Positions 1-14,200 of a stretch of 64,000 bases of DNA are shown here, in pieces. The position numbers were made by a program, and so were the translations under genes. The stretch comes from Posidonia oceanica (Eukaryota > Streptophyta > Magnoliopsida > Alismatales > Posidoniaceae). A model generated the notes under the pieces. That model did not search any database. It was given only the letters and a program-made list of their open reading frames with translations, and was not told the DNA's origin. Each line of letters starts with the position of its first letter. The stretch's first letter is position 1. The stretch lies in assembly GCA_037176725.1 (NCBI GenBank), contig JAZBRS010000077.1, forward strand, positions 3,472,001-3,536,000, in the 5' to 3' direction.

Positions 1-360
1 CTTTATGGTTTGACTTGCATAAATACATCGGATCCTTGTTAAACAATAAAAATATGATTTCATGAATACTTTGTTTCTTGTGATATAATTATCAAAATAA
101 TTTGAATTTTGAATTATAAATATTATGAAAAATATTGATTAGGTGTATTATTTTGATTTTACATTTGATGTATGGATTTTAAGATAAAACAATAAATTCA
201 AGATTTATAGGTTTATGTTTATTTAAAAATTTTTATCTACCTATGAACATCTGCCATTAAAATTTTGTATTCAATTGATATTTATTGTGTTGGATTTATA
301 CATAGATCATATCTTATAGTTGAAAGTTTGATGACCTTATCCATTTTTTTATATTGAGTT
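1..360. other. AT-rich flanking sequence, no gene seen
   Basis: This stretch is AT-rich and has no long open frame and no recognisable transposon motif. It differs in composition from the LTR-like sequence that follows. The change near position 360 is gradual to the eye, so the boundary is approximate. It may be the host sequence into which the left retroelement inserted, or the far (U5) end of that LTR. Confidence 0.4.
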
Positions 361-1514
361 GGCATGCATGCTCGTCAAGGTTTGATGGTTAGGAGGGTTG
401 GGATCGTTCGATTGCTTGGTTGCTTGGACTTCCCAGGTAGGGTTGAAAGAGAGAGAGCAGTCAAAAGATGTTGACATGTAAATCAGGTTTCCTTCGATGC
501 TTAAGTCAATTGTCACTCTAGGTGAGGGTGTAAATCAGATTTTAGGTGGAGTGACACAGTGAAAACATACCTTTGTATTTATAACTTATCCTTGTTGGCT
601 GGTGAGATAGGGAGCATGGATGACTTTCAAGGTGCTAAGTGGTTGTTTTTCTTTCTTTGGCGGCATCGGTCGTGGCCAGACGGACAGCGAGGTGTGGGTT
701 GCTGATGTGGGACTCGAGACCCTCCACCTTACTCAAGGAAGGTGTGGAAGAAGGGAGGAGGGACGATGGTTGCTCGAGAATTGGTTGGGTGAAAGGCTAC
801 GGTGATTGCTTGGAGATGGGTGGCTCATCGGCGGTTGGGGCTCGGGAATAGTGATAGCTCAGGTTGCAGGGAAACTGGTGTGCAAGTGAGCAAGGAAAAT
901 GGGCAGCCAGAGGAACCAGAGGAGGAGGTGAGCCACTATTTTATAGCCGCATACGTTGTATGGGCGTTGTTGGTTTAAAACAGACTCCAAATGGTTGGTT
1001 TGGATTCTAGTTAGGTGGATAAGATGGGAATTGGATTCTGGAGTGAGGGTATGATGGTCTAGATGCAAATGGGTGTATGCTCAGATCCACCGGGACTAAT
1101 GAAAAGCTAGGATTCAGTGTGCCGATGAGTGGAATGGCCAGAGTATTCTTACTGATATTTTAATTGACATAGGGCATCGCATCAGCTATGCGTGCCTGAC
1201 TAACGCGCCGCATGTCTACGTCTTGAGTAGGCGCTGGCTAGTACCGTCGTCTGTAGATGTCATCAGTTGACGCCGTCTAGAGCCGCTAAGACTATGTCAG
1301 AGGTCAGTGGTTGGATCTTAAGTCTTTCCCAGGTTGCAATGGACTACTAAAGGGCGTGGACTTGGTTTAAACTGGGTTTGGATAGGTTTTAAGGTGTTGG
1401 GTGGTTCTTGAGATGATTTGTTGGGTTTGAAATAGGGTTTTGGTCCATCACAACCGAGCCTGTTCCTTCGGAGGTGTACACCGATGAGCACCTGTAAAAA
1501 ATAGGGTGTCTACA
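361..1514 (-). mobile_element. LTR of a Tat/Ogre-like retrotransposon, minus strand
   Basis: Read on the minus strand, the sequence begins at 1514 with TGTAGACACC, the usual start of many plant Tat-type LTRs. A polypurine tract lies immediately before it. About 570 bp in is a TATAAAAT box. The U3-like part resembles the plus-strand LTRs starting at 48996 and 63552; shared features include runs like CCCAACACC and a CATCATACCC block before the TATA region. The far end of the LTR is not defined and may continue into 1-360. I infer a 3' LTR, because polypurine tract and 3' UTR lie directly upstream of it on the minus strand. Confidence 0.7.
938..945 (-). promoter_or_regulatory. TATA box of left LTR
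   Basis: Minus-strand TATAAAAT lies about 570 bp after the LTR start. The corresponding TATAAAA in the related plus-strand LTR (49500-49506) is about 505 bp after its start, so position and sequence both fit an RNA polymerase II LTR promoter. Confidence 0.5.
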
Positions 1515-1530
1515 GATGCTCCTTTTTGAG
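1515..1530 (-). other. Polypurine tract before left LTR
   Basis: The minus strand reads CTCAAAAAGGAGCATC directly before TGTAGACACC. The same GGAG/GGG-CATC ending precedes the LTRs at 48996 and 63552. This is the expected plus-strand primer site for reverse transcription and fixes the element's orientation as minus. Confidence 0.65.
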
Positions 1531-2279
1531 CGAGGTCATGGGAATCGAGACTGTTGTTTAAGGTTGACAAGACACCCCGCCCGAGTTAGAGCAGTGTAGT
1601 CGAAATGCAAATGTGGATGCGCATGCTGATGCTGATGCGAGTGTTCATATGTGCTGACCTTCGTTGGGGTATGTGTAGGTTCGTGCGATGTAGCTGTGGA
1701 TGATGCTGATGAGGTTGGCATATGCTGAGCTCTTCGTAGCTCTAAGCGACAACACCGATGCAGTTGTTATGAATGTGATACTGACCTTGTTAACGGTGCA
1801 TACAAATGCATGATGTTGTGTGTGCGTTGAGTTCTGTGCGGCTCTAAGCGATGCTAGTGCAATGCGTAAGGATGCCAACTCTGATGGGGACATTTGCAAA
1901 GGGTGATGCTATGCGTAAATGAGGATGCAGTGCGATGCTATTGATGTAATGCTATATGATGCAATTAGTGGTGTGTTGACGAATTCAATGCTGGATAGTT
2001 TGGGTTATCGGCCCAAGGAGTTGACGGACTCGCATCAAATAGTTTGGGTTATCAGCCCGCAAAGGAAAAAAGAGAGCGACACCGAGGCAGCTAAAAAAAG
2101 ATGCCCCTGGTATCGAGAAAGGGATACTAGGGGCGAGCGAAATGCACCTGGCACCGGAAAAGAGACAGACAGTATGAAGGGTGTCAGTCGAGTAGTTTGG
2201 GCTGTCAGTCCGAGCAGACATCTTGACGGCTGTCGATCGAGCAGTTGGAGCTGCTAGCCCGAAGAAAGGGGAAAAAAGG
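1531..2279 (-). other. 3' UTR of left Tat-like element
   Basis: No coding remnant is seen. Read on the minus strand it contains a block related to GGGGTGTCT-GTCAACC about 45-75 nt before the LTR, and a short GCATCAGCATCAGC-like run further upstream (about 1615-1650). Both also occur before the polypurine tracts at 48980 and 63537. Between about 1990 and 2265 there are diverged copies of a motif near AGTTTGGGTTATCAGCCCG (about 1994, 2040, 2193 and 2239). This is an older, decayed minisatellite that leads into the 79-bp array. Confidence 0.5.
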
Positions 2280-5200
2280 GTCCTTGTTCGCCCGGCACAA
2301 GGAACCAGAACAAACGGGACTTCGTCCGTCCAGTACGAAGTCGCGCAGAAGGAAAACTTGACCTTGTCCGTCCAGTACAAGGAAACAAGCAGACGGGACT
2401 CCGTCCATCAGGAGCGAAGTCCTGCAAAAGGATAGCTTGTCCTTGCCCGTCCGGTAAGAGGAAGCAAGCGAGAGGGATTCCATCCGTCTGGAGCGAAGTC
2501 GCGCAAAAGGAGGGCTTGTCCTTGTCCGTCCAGTACGAGGAAGCAAGCGAGCGGGACTCCCTTCGTCAGGAGCGAAGTCGTGCAAAAGGAGGGCTTGTCC
2601 TAGTCCGTCTGGTACGAGGAAGCCAGTGAGCGGGACTCCGTCCTTCTGGAGCGAAGCCATGCAAAAGGATAGCTAGTCCTCGTCCATCCGGTACGAGGAA
2701 GCAAGCAAGCGGGACTCTGTTCGACCGAAGCAAAGTCGTGCAAAAGGATAGCTCGTCCTCATCCATCCGGTATGAGGAAGCAAGCGAGAGGGACTCCATC
2801 CGTCTGGAGGAAAGTCGTGCAAAAGGATAGTTAGTCCTCGTCTGTCCGGTACGAGAAAGCAAGCGAGCGGCACTCCGTCCATCCGGAGCGAAGCCGTGCA
2901 AAAGGATTGCTCATCCTCGTCCGTCCGAGACGAGGAAGCAAGCGAGCAGGACTTCGTCCGTCCGGAGCGAAGCCGCACAAAAGGATAGCTCATCCTCATC
3001 CGTCCGGTATGACGAAGCAAGCGAGCGTGACTCCGTCCGTCCGGATCAAAGTCGCACAAAAGGATAGCTTGTCCTCGTCCATCCGGTACGAAGAAGCAAG
3101 CGAGCGGGACACTGTCTGTCTGAAACGAAGTCGTGCAAAAGGAGGGCTTGTCCTCGTCTATCTGGTACGAGGAAGCAAGCGAGCAGGACTCCGTCCATCC
3201 GGAGCGAAGTTGCGCAAAAGGAGGGCTTGTCCTTGACAGTCCGGTACGAGCAAGCAAGCGAGCAGCACTGCGTCTGTCCAGAGTGAAGCTGCGTAAAAGG
3301 ATAGCTCGTCGTCGTTCGTCAGGTACGAGGAAGCAATCGAGCGGGACACCGTCTATCTGGAGCGAAGTCGCGCAAGACGATAGCTCGTTCTCGTCCATCT
3401 GTTACTAGGAAGCAAGCGAGCGGGAATCCGTCCATCCGGAACGAGGAAGCAAGCGAGAGGGACTCCATCTGTCTGGAGGAAAGTCGCGCAAAAGGATAGT
3501 TAGTCCTCGTCTGTCCGGTACGAGAAAGCAAGCGAGCGGGACTCCGTCCATCCGGAGCGAAGCCGTGCAAAAGGATAGCTCATCCTCGTCCGTTTGGTAC
3601 GAGGAAGTAAGCGAGCGGGACACTGTCTGTCTGGAACGAAGTCGTGCAAAAGGAGGGCTTGTCCTCGTCTATCCGGTACGAGGAAGCAAGCGAGCGGGAC
3701 TCCATCCATCCGGAGCGAAGTCGCACAAAAGGATAGCTCGTCCTCGTCCATTTGGTACGAGGAAGTAAGCGAGTGGGACTCCGTCTGTCTGGAGTGAAGT
3801 CGAGCAAAAGGATAGCTCATCCTCGTCCGTTCGGAACGAGGAAGCAAGCAAGCGGGACTCCGACCGTCCGGAGCGAAGTCGTGCAAAAGGAGGGTTTGTC
3901 CTTGTCCGTTTGGTACGAGGAAGCAAGTGAGTGGGACTCCGTCCGTCCGGAGTGAAGTTGCGCAAAAGGAGGACTTGTCCTCGTCCGTCCGGTACGAGAA
4001 AGCAAACAAGTGGGACTCCGTCCATCCGGAGCGAAGCCGCACAAAAGGATAGCTCGTCCTCATCCATCCAGTATGAGGAAGCAAGCGAGCGTGACTGCGT
4101 CCGTCCGGAGCGAAGTCGCACAAAAGGATAGCTGGTCCTCGTCCATCCGGTACGAGGAAGTAAGCGAGTGGGACTCCGTCCGTCTGAAGTGAAGATGCGC
4201 AAAAGGAGGGCTTGCCCTCGTCCGTCCGGTACGAGAAAGCAAGCGAGCGGGACTCCGTCCGTCTGGAGAGAAGTCGCGCAAAAGGAGGGCTTGTCCTCGA
4301 CCGTTCCGTACGAGGAAGCAAGCGAGCGGCACTCCGTCCGTCTAGAGTGAAGCCGCGCAAAAGGATAGCTTGTTCTCGTTCGTCAGGTACGAGGTAGTAA
4401 GCGAGCGGGACACCGTCCGTCTGTAGCGAAGTCACGCAAGAGGATAGCTCGTCCTCGTACATCCAGTACTAGGAAGCAAGCGAGCGGGACTCCGTCCGTC
4501 CGGAGCGAAGTCGCACAAAAGGGTACCTTGTCTTCGTCCGTCCGGTACGAGGAAGCAAGGGAGCGGGACACCGTCTGTCTGGAACGAAGTCGTGCAAAAG
4601 GAGGGCTTGTTCTCGTTCGTCTGGTACGAGGAAGCAAGCGAGCGGGACTCCGTCCGTTCGGAGCGAAGTTGCGCAAAAGGATAGCTTGTCCTCGTCCGTC
4701 CGGTACGAGGAAGCAAACGAGCAGGACTCCATCTGACCAGAGCGAAGTCGCGCAAAAGGATAGCTTTTCCTTGTCCGTCCAGTACGAGGAAGCAAGCGAG
4801 CGGGACTTCGTCTGTCTGGAGCGAAGTCGTGCAAAAGGAGGGCTTGTCCTCGTCCATTCGGTACGAGGAAGTAAGCAAGCGTGATTCCGTTCGTCCGGAG
4901 CAAAGTCGCGCAAAAGGATAACTCGTCGTCGTCCGTCCGGTATGAGGAACCAAGCGAGCGGGACTCTGTCCGTCTAGAGCGAAGTCGCGCAAAAGGATAG
5001 CTTGTCCTCGTCCATCCAGTATGAGGAAGCAAGCGAGCTGGTCTCCGTCCGTTCGAAGCGAAGTCACGCAAAAGGGAAGCTTGTCCTCGTCTGTCCAATA
5101 TGAGGAAGCAAGCGAACGGGACACCGTCCGTCCAGAGTGAAGTCGCATAAAAGGAAAGCTTGTCCTCGTCCGTCCGATACGAGGAAGCAAGCAAGCGAGA

Positions 5201-8200
5201 TTCCGTCCATCTGGTGCGAAGCCGCGCAAAAGGATAGCACTTTCTCGTCCGTCCGGTTTAAGGAAGCAAGCAAGCTGGACTCCGACCGTCCCGAGCGAAG
5301 TAGCACAAAAGGATATCTCGTCCTTGTCCATCCGTACAAGGAAGCAAGCGAGCGGGACTTCGTCCGTCCGAAGCGAAGTCGCGCAAAAGGGTAGCTCGTC
5401 CTCGTCCGTCCGACACGAGGAAGCAAGCGAGCGGGACTCTGTCTGTCCGGAGCAAAGTCGCAAAAAAGGATTGCTCGTCCTCGTCCATCAGGTACGAGGA
5501 AGCAAACAAGTGGGACTCCGTCCGTCCAGAGCGAAGTCGCGCAAAAGAATAGCTTGTCCTCGTCCATCCGGTAAGAGGAAGTGATCGAGACTCCGTCCGT
5601 CAAGAGCGAAGTCGCGCAAAAGGAGGGTTTGTCCTCGTCCGTTTGGTACGATGAAGCAAGTGAGCAGGACTCCGTCCATCCGGAGCGAAGTCGCGCAAAA
5701 GGTGGACTTGTCCTCGTCCGTCCGGTATGAGGATGCAAACGAGCGGGACTCCGTCCGTCCGGAGTGAAGCCGCACAAAAGGATAGCTCGTCCTCTTCCGT
5801 CCGGTACGAGGAAGCAAGCAAGCGTGACTCCGTCCATCCGGAGCGAAGTTGCGCATAAGGATAGCTCGTCCTTGTCCATCCGTACGAGGAAGCATGCGAG
5901 CGGGATTCTTCCGTCCGAAGCGAAGTCGCGCAAAAGGAGTGCTTGTCCTCGTCCATCTAGTACAAGGAAGCAAGCGAGTGGGACTCTGTCTGTCTGAAGC
6001 GAAGTTGCGCAAAAGGAAGGCTTGTCCTAGTCCGTCCGGTACGAGGAAGCCAGCGAGCGGGACTCCATCCTTCCGAAGTGATGCCGCGCAAATGGATAGC
6101 TCGTCCTCATCCATCCCGTACGAGGAAGCAAGTGAGCGGGACTCTGTCCAACCGAAGCAAAGTCATGCAAAAGGATAGCTCGTCCTTGTCCATCCGGTAC
6201 GAGGATGCAAGCGAAAGAGACTCCGTCCGTCTGGAGTGAAGTCGCGCAAAAGGATAGTTAGTCCTCGTCCATCCGGTATGAGGATGCAAGTGAGCGGGAC
6301 TCCGTCCGTCCGGAGCGAAGCTGCACGAAAGGATAGCTCGTCCTCTTCCGTCCGGTACGAGGAAGCATGCGAGCGTGACTTCATTCGTCCGGAGCGAAGT
6401 TGCGCAAAAGGATAGCTCATCCTTGTCCATCGGGTACGAGGAAGCATGCGAGCAGGACTCCGTTCCTCCGGAGCGAAGTTGTGCAAAAGGAAAGCATGCC
6501 CTTGTCCGTCCGGTATGAGGAAGCAAGCGAGCGGGACTCTGTCCGTCTGTAGCGAAGTCACGCAAAAGGAAGGCTTGTCCTAGTCCGTCCGGTACATGGA
6601 AGCCTGCGAGCGGGACTCCGTCCCCCCAGAGCGAAGCTGTGGAAAAGGATAGCTCGTCCTCGTCCATCCGGTACGAGGAAGCAAGCGAGCGGGACCCTGT
6701 CCGACCGGAGCAAAGTCGTGCAAAAGGATAGCTCGTCCTCGTCCATCTGGTACGAGGATGCAAGCGAGAGGGACTTCGTCCGTCCGGAGCGAAGTCACGC
6801 AATAGGATAGCTCGTCCTCGTCCGTCCGGTACGTGGAAGCAAGCGAGCGGGACTCTGTCTGTCCGGAGCGAAGTTTCGCAAAAGGATAGCTCGTCCTCGT
6901 CCATCCGGTAAGAGGAAGTAAGCGAGTTGGTCTTCGTCCGTGCAGTGCGAAGTCACGCAAAAGGGAAGCATGTCCTCATCTGTCCATTATGAGGAAGCTA
7001 GCCAATGGGACACTGTCTGTCCGGAGTGAAGTCGTGTAAAAAGAATGCTTGTCCTTATCTGTCCGGTACGAGGGAGCAAGCGAGCGAGACTTCGTCCGTC
7101 CGGAGCGAAGCTGCGCAAAAGGATAGCACGACCTCGTCCGTCCGGTATAAGGAAGCAAGCGAGCTGGATTCTGACCGTCCCGAGCGAAGTAGCGCAAAAG
7201 GATATCTCGTCTTCATCCATCCAGTACGAGGAAGCAAGCGAACGGGACTTTGTCCGTCCAGAGCGAAGTCGAGCAAAAGGGTAGCTCGTCCTCATCCGTC
7301 CGGTACGAGGAAGCAAGCAAGCGGGACTCCGGTTGCCCGGAGCAAAGTCGCAAAAAAGGATTGCTCGTTCTCGTCCATCTGGTACGAGGAAGTAAGTGAG
7401 CGGGACTCTGTCCGTCCAGAGCGAAGTCATGCAAAAGGATAGCTTGTCCTCGTCCATCCGGTAAGAGGAAGCAAGCGATCGGGACTCCGTCCGTCAGGAG
7501 CGAAGTCGTGCAAAAGGAGGGCTTGTCCTCATCCTTCCGGTACAAGGAAGCACGCAAGCGGGACTCTGTCCATCTGGAGCGAAGTCGCGCAAAAGGAGGG
7601 CTTGTCCTTGACTGTCCAGTACGAGGAAGCAAGCGAGTGGCACTCCGTTCATCTAGAGTGAAGCTACTTAAAAGGATAGCTCGTCCTCATTCGTCTGGTA
7701 CGAGGAAGCAAGCGTGCGGGACACCGTCTGTCCGGAGCGAAGTCGCGCAAGAGGCTAGCTCGTTCTCGTCCATCCGGTAGTACGAAGCAAGTGAGCGGTA
7801 CTTCGTCTGCCCGAAACGAAGTCGCACAAAAGGATAGCACGTCCTCGTCCATCTGGTCTGAGGAAGCAAGCGAGCAGGACTCTATCTGTCCGGAGCGAAG
7901 CCACGCAAAGGGATAGCTCGTCCTCGTCTGTTCGGTACGAGGAAGCAAGCGATCAGGGCTCCGACCGTTCGGAGCGAAGTCGCGCAAATGGAGGGTTTGT
8001 TCTCATCCGTTCGGTACGAGGAAGCAAGTGAACGGGACTCCATCCGTCCGAAGCGAAGTTGCGCAAAGGAGGACTTGTCCTCGTCCGTCCGGTACGAGGA
8101 AGCAAGTGAGCGAGACTCCGTTCGTCCGGAGCGAAGTCACGCAAAAGGTTTGCTTTTCGTCGTCCGTCCGGTACGAGGAAGCAAGTGAGCGGGACTCCAT

Positions 8201-11200
8201 CTGTCTGTAGCGAAGTCGTGCAAAAGGAGGGCTTCTCCTCGTCCATCCGGTACGGGGAAGCAAGCGAGCAGGACTCCTTCCGTCCAGAGCGAAGTCGCAC
8301 AAAAGGATTGCTCATCCTCGTCCGTCCGGTACGTGGAAGCAAGCGAGCGGGACTCTGTCCGTCCGGAGCGAAGTCGTGCAAAAGGATAGCTCGTCCTCAT
8401 CCATCCGATATGAGGAAGCAAGCGAGCTGGTCTTCGTCCGTGCGGTGCGAAGTCACGCAAAGGAGAACCTTGTCCTCATCTGTCCATTATGAGGAAGCTA
8501 GCGAATGGGATACTGTCCGTCCAGTGTGAAGTCGCGTAAAAGGAAAGCTTGTCCTCGTCCGTCCAGTACGAGGGAGCAAGCGAGCGGGACTCTGACCGTC
8601 CCGAGCGAAGTAGCGCAAAAGGATATCTCGTCCTCGTCCATTCAGTACGAGGAAGCAAGCGAACGGGATTTCGTCCGTTTGGAGCGAAGTCACGCAAAAG
8701 GGTAGCTCGTCCTTATCCATCTGGTACGAGGAAGCAAGCGAGCGGGACTCCGTCTGTCCGGAGCAAAGTTGCGCAAAAGAATTGCTCGTCCTCGTCCATC
8801 TGGTACGAGGAAGCAAGCGAGCGGGACTATGTCCGTCCAGAGTGAAGTTGCGCAAAAGGATAGCTTGTCCTCATCCATCCGGTAAGAGGAAGCTAGCGAT
8901 CGGGACTCCGTCTGTCAGGAGCGAAGTCGTGCAAAAGGAGGGTTTGTCATCGTCCGTTCGGTACGATGAAGCAAGCGAGCGGGACTCTGTCCGTCTGGAG
9001 CAAAGTCGCGCAAAAGGTGGACTTGTCCTCATCCGTCTGGTACGAGGGTGCAAGTGAGTGGGACTCCGTCCATCCGAAGCGAAGCCGCACAAAAGGATAG
9101 CTCGTCCTCTTCCGTCCGGTATGAGGAAGCAAGCGAGCATGACTCCGTCTGTCCAAAGAGAAGTTGTGCAAAAGAATAGCTCATCCTTTTCCATCTGGTA
9201 CGAGGAAGCATGCGAGTGGGACTCCGTCCCTCCAGAGCGAAGTCACGCAAAAGGAGGGCTTGTCCTCGTCCGTTCGGTACAAGGAAGCAAGCGAGCGGGA
9301 CTTTGTCTGTTCGTAGCAAAGTCACGCAAAAGGAAGGCTTGTCCTAGTCCGTCCGATACGAGGAAGCCTGCGAGCGGGACTCCGTCCTTCTGGAGCGAAG
9401 CCGTGGAAAAGGATAGCTCGTCCTTGTCCATCCGGTACGAGGAAGCAAGCGAACGGGACCCTATCCGACTGGAGCAAAGTCGTGCAAAAGGATAGCTCGT
9501 CCTCGTCCATCCGGTACGAGGATGCAAGCGAGAGGGACTCCGTCTGTCTGGAGCGACGTCGCGCAAAAGGATAGTTAGTCCTCGTCCGTCCGGTACGAGG
9601 AAGCAAGCGAGCGGGACTCCGTCCGTCCGGAGCGATGCCGTGCAAAAGGATAGCTCGTCCTTGTCTGTTCGGTACGAGGTAGCAAGTGAGCTAGAGTCCG
9701 TCCGTCCGGAGCGAAGTCGCGCAAAAGGAGAACTTGTCCTCATCCGTCTGGTACGAGGATGCAAGCGAGCGGGACTCCATCCGTCCAGAGCGAAGCCACA
9801 CAAAAGGATAACTTGTCCTCATCCGTCCGGTACGACGAAGCATGCGAGCATGACTCCATCCATGCAGAGCGAAGTCGCGGAAAAGGGTAGCTCGTCCTTG
9901 TCCATCCAGTATGAAGAAGCAAGCGTGCAGGACACCGTTTGTCTGGAGTGAAGTCGTGCAAAAGGAGGGCATGTCCTCATCCGTCCGGTACGAGGAAGTA
10001 AGCAAGTGGGACTCTGTCCGTTAGGAGCGAAGTCGCGCAAAAGGAGGGCTTGTCCTTGACCGTCCGGTACGAGGAAGCAAGCAAGCGGCATTCCGTCCGT
10101 CCAGAGTGAAGCCGTGCAAAAGGATAGCTCGTCCTCGTTCGTCTGGTACGAGGAAGCAAGCGAACAGGACACCGTCCTTCCGGAGCGAAGTTGCGCAAGA
10201 GGATAGCTCGTTCTTGTACATCCAGTACTAGGAAGCAAGCGACCGGGACTCCATCCGTCCGGAACGAAGTCGCACAAAAGGATAGCTCGACCTCGTCTAT
10301 TCGGTACGAGGAAGCGAGCGGGACTCCGTCCGTCCAGAGCGAAGCCACACAAATGGATAGCTCGTCTTCGTCCGTTCGGTACAAGGAAGCAAGCGAGTGG
10401 GACTCCGACCGTCTGAAGCAAAGTCGCGCAAAAGGAGGTTTTGTCCTCGTCCGTTCGGTACGAGGAAGCAAGTGAGTGGGACTCCGTCCGTCTGGAGCGA
10501 AGTTGCTCAAAAGGAGGACTTGTCCTCGTTCGTCCGGTACGAGGAAGCAATTGAGCGGGACTCCGTCCATCCGGAGCGAAGCCGCACAAAAGGATAGCTC
10601 GTCCTCTTCCGTCTGGTACGAGGAAGCAAGTGAGCGTGACTGCGTCTGTCTGGAGTGAAGTCACCAAAAGAAGAGCTCGTCCTCGTCCATTCAGTACGAG
10701 GAAGCAAGCGGGCGGGACTCCATCCGTCTAGAGTGAAGTCGCGCAAAAGGAGGACTTGTCCTCGTCTGTCAGGTACAAGGAAGCAAGCGAGCGGGACTCC
10801 GTCTGTCTGGAGAGAAGTCGTGCAAAAAAGAGGGCTTGTCCTTGACTGTCCCGTACGAAGATGCAAGGGAGCGGCACTCCGTCCATCCAGAGTGAAGCCA
10901 TGCAAAAGGATAGCTCGTTCTCGTTTGTCAGGTACGAAGAAGCAAGTGAGCGGGACATCGTCCGTTCGGAGCGAAGTTGTGCAAGAGGATAGTTCGTCCT
11001 CGTCCATCCGGTACTAGGAAGTAAGCGAGCGCGACTCCGTCCGTCCGGAGCGAAGGTACGCAGAAAGGTAGCTTGTCTTCGTCCGTCCGAAACGAGGAAG
11101 CAAGGGAGCGAGACACCGTCCGTCCAGAGCAAAGTCGTGCAAGAGGATAGCTTGTCCTCGTCCGTCCGGTACGAGGAAGCAAGCGAGCAAGACTCCATCT

Positions 11201-14200
11201 GTCCATAGTGAAGTTGCGCAAAAGGATAGCTTGTCCTCGTCTGTCCGGTACGAGGAAGCAAGCAAGCAGGCCTCCGTCCGTCCGGAACGAGGTCGCACAT
11301 AAGGATAGCTTTTCCTCATCCGTCCGGTATGTGGAAGCAAGCGAGCGGGACTCCGTCTATCCAGAACGAAGTCACGCAAAAGGAGGGCTTGTCCTCGTCC
11401 ATCCAGTACGAGGAAGCAAGCGAGCGGGACTCTGTCCGTCCGGAGCGAAGTCGCGTAAAAGAATAGCTCGTCCTCGTCCATCCGGTACGAGCAAGCAAGC
11501 GAGCTGGACTATGTCCATCTTGAGCGAAGTAGCGCAAAAGGATTGCTCATCCTCATCCATCCGGTACGAGGAAGCAAGCAAGCTGGTCTCCATCTGTGCG
11601 GAGCAAAGTCACGCAAAAGGGAAGCTTGTCCTCATCCATCCAGTATGAGGAAGCAAGCGAACGGAACACCGTCCTACTAGAGTGAAGTCGCGTAAAAGGA
11701 AAGCTTTTCCTCGTCCATCCGTTACAAGGAAGCAAGCGAGCGGGTCTCCGTCCGTCTGGAGTGAAGCCACGCAAAAGGATAGCACGTCCTTGTCCGTCTG
11801 GTATAAGGAAGCAAGCGAGCTGGACTCTGACCATCTCGAGCGAAGTAGCGCAAAAGGATATCTCGTCCTCGTCCATGTGGTACGAGGAAGCATGCCAACA
11901 GGACTTCGTCCGTCCGAAGCGAAGTCGCGCAAAAGGGTAGCTCGTCCTCGTTCGTCCGGTACGAGGAAGCAAGCGAGCGGGACTTCGTCCGTTCGGAGCG
12001 AAGTCACGAAAAAGGATTGCTCATCCTCGTCCATCTGGTACAAGGAAGCAAGCGAGCGCGACTCTGTCCGTCCAGACCGAAGTCGCGCAAAAGGATAGCT
12101 TGTCCTCGTCCATCCAATAAGAGGAAGCAAGTGATCGGGACTCCGTCCGTCAGGAACGAAGTCGCGCAAAAGGAGGGTTTGTCCTCGTTCGTTCGGTACG
12201 ATGAAGCAAGCGAGCGGGACTCCGTCCGTCTAGAGCAAAGTCGCGTAAATGGAGGACTTGTCCTCGTCCGTCCGGTACGAGGATGCAAGCAAGCGGGACT
12301 TCGTCCGTCCGAAGCGAAGCCGCACAAAAGGATCGCTCATCCTCTTCCGTCCGGTACGAGGAAGCAAGCGAGCGTGACTCCGTCCGTCCGGAGCGAAGTT
12401 GCACAGAAGGATAGCTCATGCTTGTCCATCCGGTACAAGGAAGCATGCGAGCGGGACTCTTCCGTCCAAAGCAAAGACGCATAAAAGATGGGCTTGTCCT
12501 CGTCCGTCCTATACGAGGAAGCAAGCGAGTGGGACTCCATCTGTCCGGAGCGAAGCCACGCAAAAGGAAGGCTTGTCCTCGTCCGTCCGGCACAAGGAAG
12601 CAAGCGAGCGGCACTTATCCGTCCAAAGTGAAGCCGCGCAAAAGGATATCTCATCCTTGTCCGTTTGGTATGAGGATGCAAGCGAGCGGGACACCGTCCG
12701 TCCGGAGTGAAGTTGCGCTAGTGGATAGCTCGTCGTTGTCCATTCGGTACTAGGAACCACGCGAGCGGGACTCCGTCCGTCCAGAGTGAAGTCACACAAA
12801 AGGTTAGCTCGTCCTCATCCGTTTGGTATGAGGAAGCAAGCGAGTAGGACTCCGTTCGTCCAGAGCGAAGCCGTGCAAAAGGATAGCTCGTCCTCGTTCA
12901 TTCGGTACGAGGATGCAAGCGAGCGAGACTCCGACCGTCCATAGCGAAGTTGCGCAAAAGGAGGGTTTGTCCTCGTCCGTTTGGTATGAGGAAGCAAGTA
13001 AGCGGGACTCCGACCGTTCGGAGCGAAGTCACGCAAAAGGAGGACTTGTTCTCATCCGTCTGGTACGAGGAATGAAGCGAGCGGGACTCCGTCCTTCCGG
13101 AGCGAAGCCACACAAAAGGATAGCTCGTCCTCATCCGTTTGGTACAAGGAAGCAGGCGAGCGTGACTCCGTCCGTCCAGAGCGAAGTCACACAAAAGGAT
13201 AGCTCGTCCTTGTCCATCCGGTACGAGGAAGCAAGCGAGTGGGACTTCGTCCGTCCCGATCGAAGTTGCGCAAAAGGAAGGCTTGTCCTCGTCCATCTGG
13301 TACAAGGAAGGAAGCGAGCGGGACTCCGTCTGTCCGGAGTGAAGTCGCGCAAAAGGAGGGCTTGTCCTTGTCTGTCTGGTACGAGGAAGCAAGCGAACGG
13401 CACTCCGTCCATCCAGAGTGAAGCCACGCAAAAGGATAGCTCGTCCTCGTCTGTCTGGTACGAGGAAGCAAACGAGTGGGGCACCGTACGTCGGGAGCGA
13501 AGTCACGCAAGGGGATAGCTCGTCGTCGTCCATCCGGTACTAGGAAGCAAGCGAGCTGGACTCCGTTCGTCCAAAGCAAAGTCGTGCAAAAGGGTAGCCT
13601 TTCTTCATCCGTCTGGTACGAGGAAGCAAGGGAGCGGGACACCGTCCGTCCCGAGCGAAGACGTGCAAAAGGATAGCTTGTCCTCGTCCGTCCGGTACGA
13701 GGAAGCAAGCGAGTGGGACTCCATCCATCCTGAGCGAAGTCACACAAAAGGATTGCTCGCCCTCGTCCATCCAGTACGAGGAAGCAAGCAAGCTGGTCTC
13801 CGTCCGTGCGGAGCAAAGTCACGCAAAAGGGAAGCTTGTCCTCGTCTATCCAGTATGAGGAAACAAGCGAACAGAACACCGTCCGTCCAGAGCGAAGTCG
13901 CGTAAAAGGAAAGCTTGTCCTCATCCGTCAGGTACGAGGAAGCAAGCGAGCGGGACTCCGTCTATCTGGAGCGAAGCCGCACAAAAGTATGGCATGTCCT
14001 CATCTGTCCGGTATAAGGAAGCAAGCGAGCTGGACTCCGACCGTCCCGAGCGAAGTAGTGCAAAAGGATATCTCATCCTCGTCCATCCGGTATGAGGAAG
14101 CAAGCGAGCGGGACTTCGTCCCTCTGGAGCGAAGTCGCGCAAAAGGGTAACTCGTCCTCGTTTGTCCGATACGAGGAAGCAAGCAAGCGGGACTCCGTCC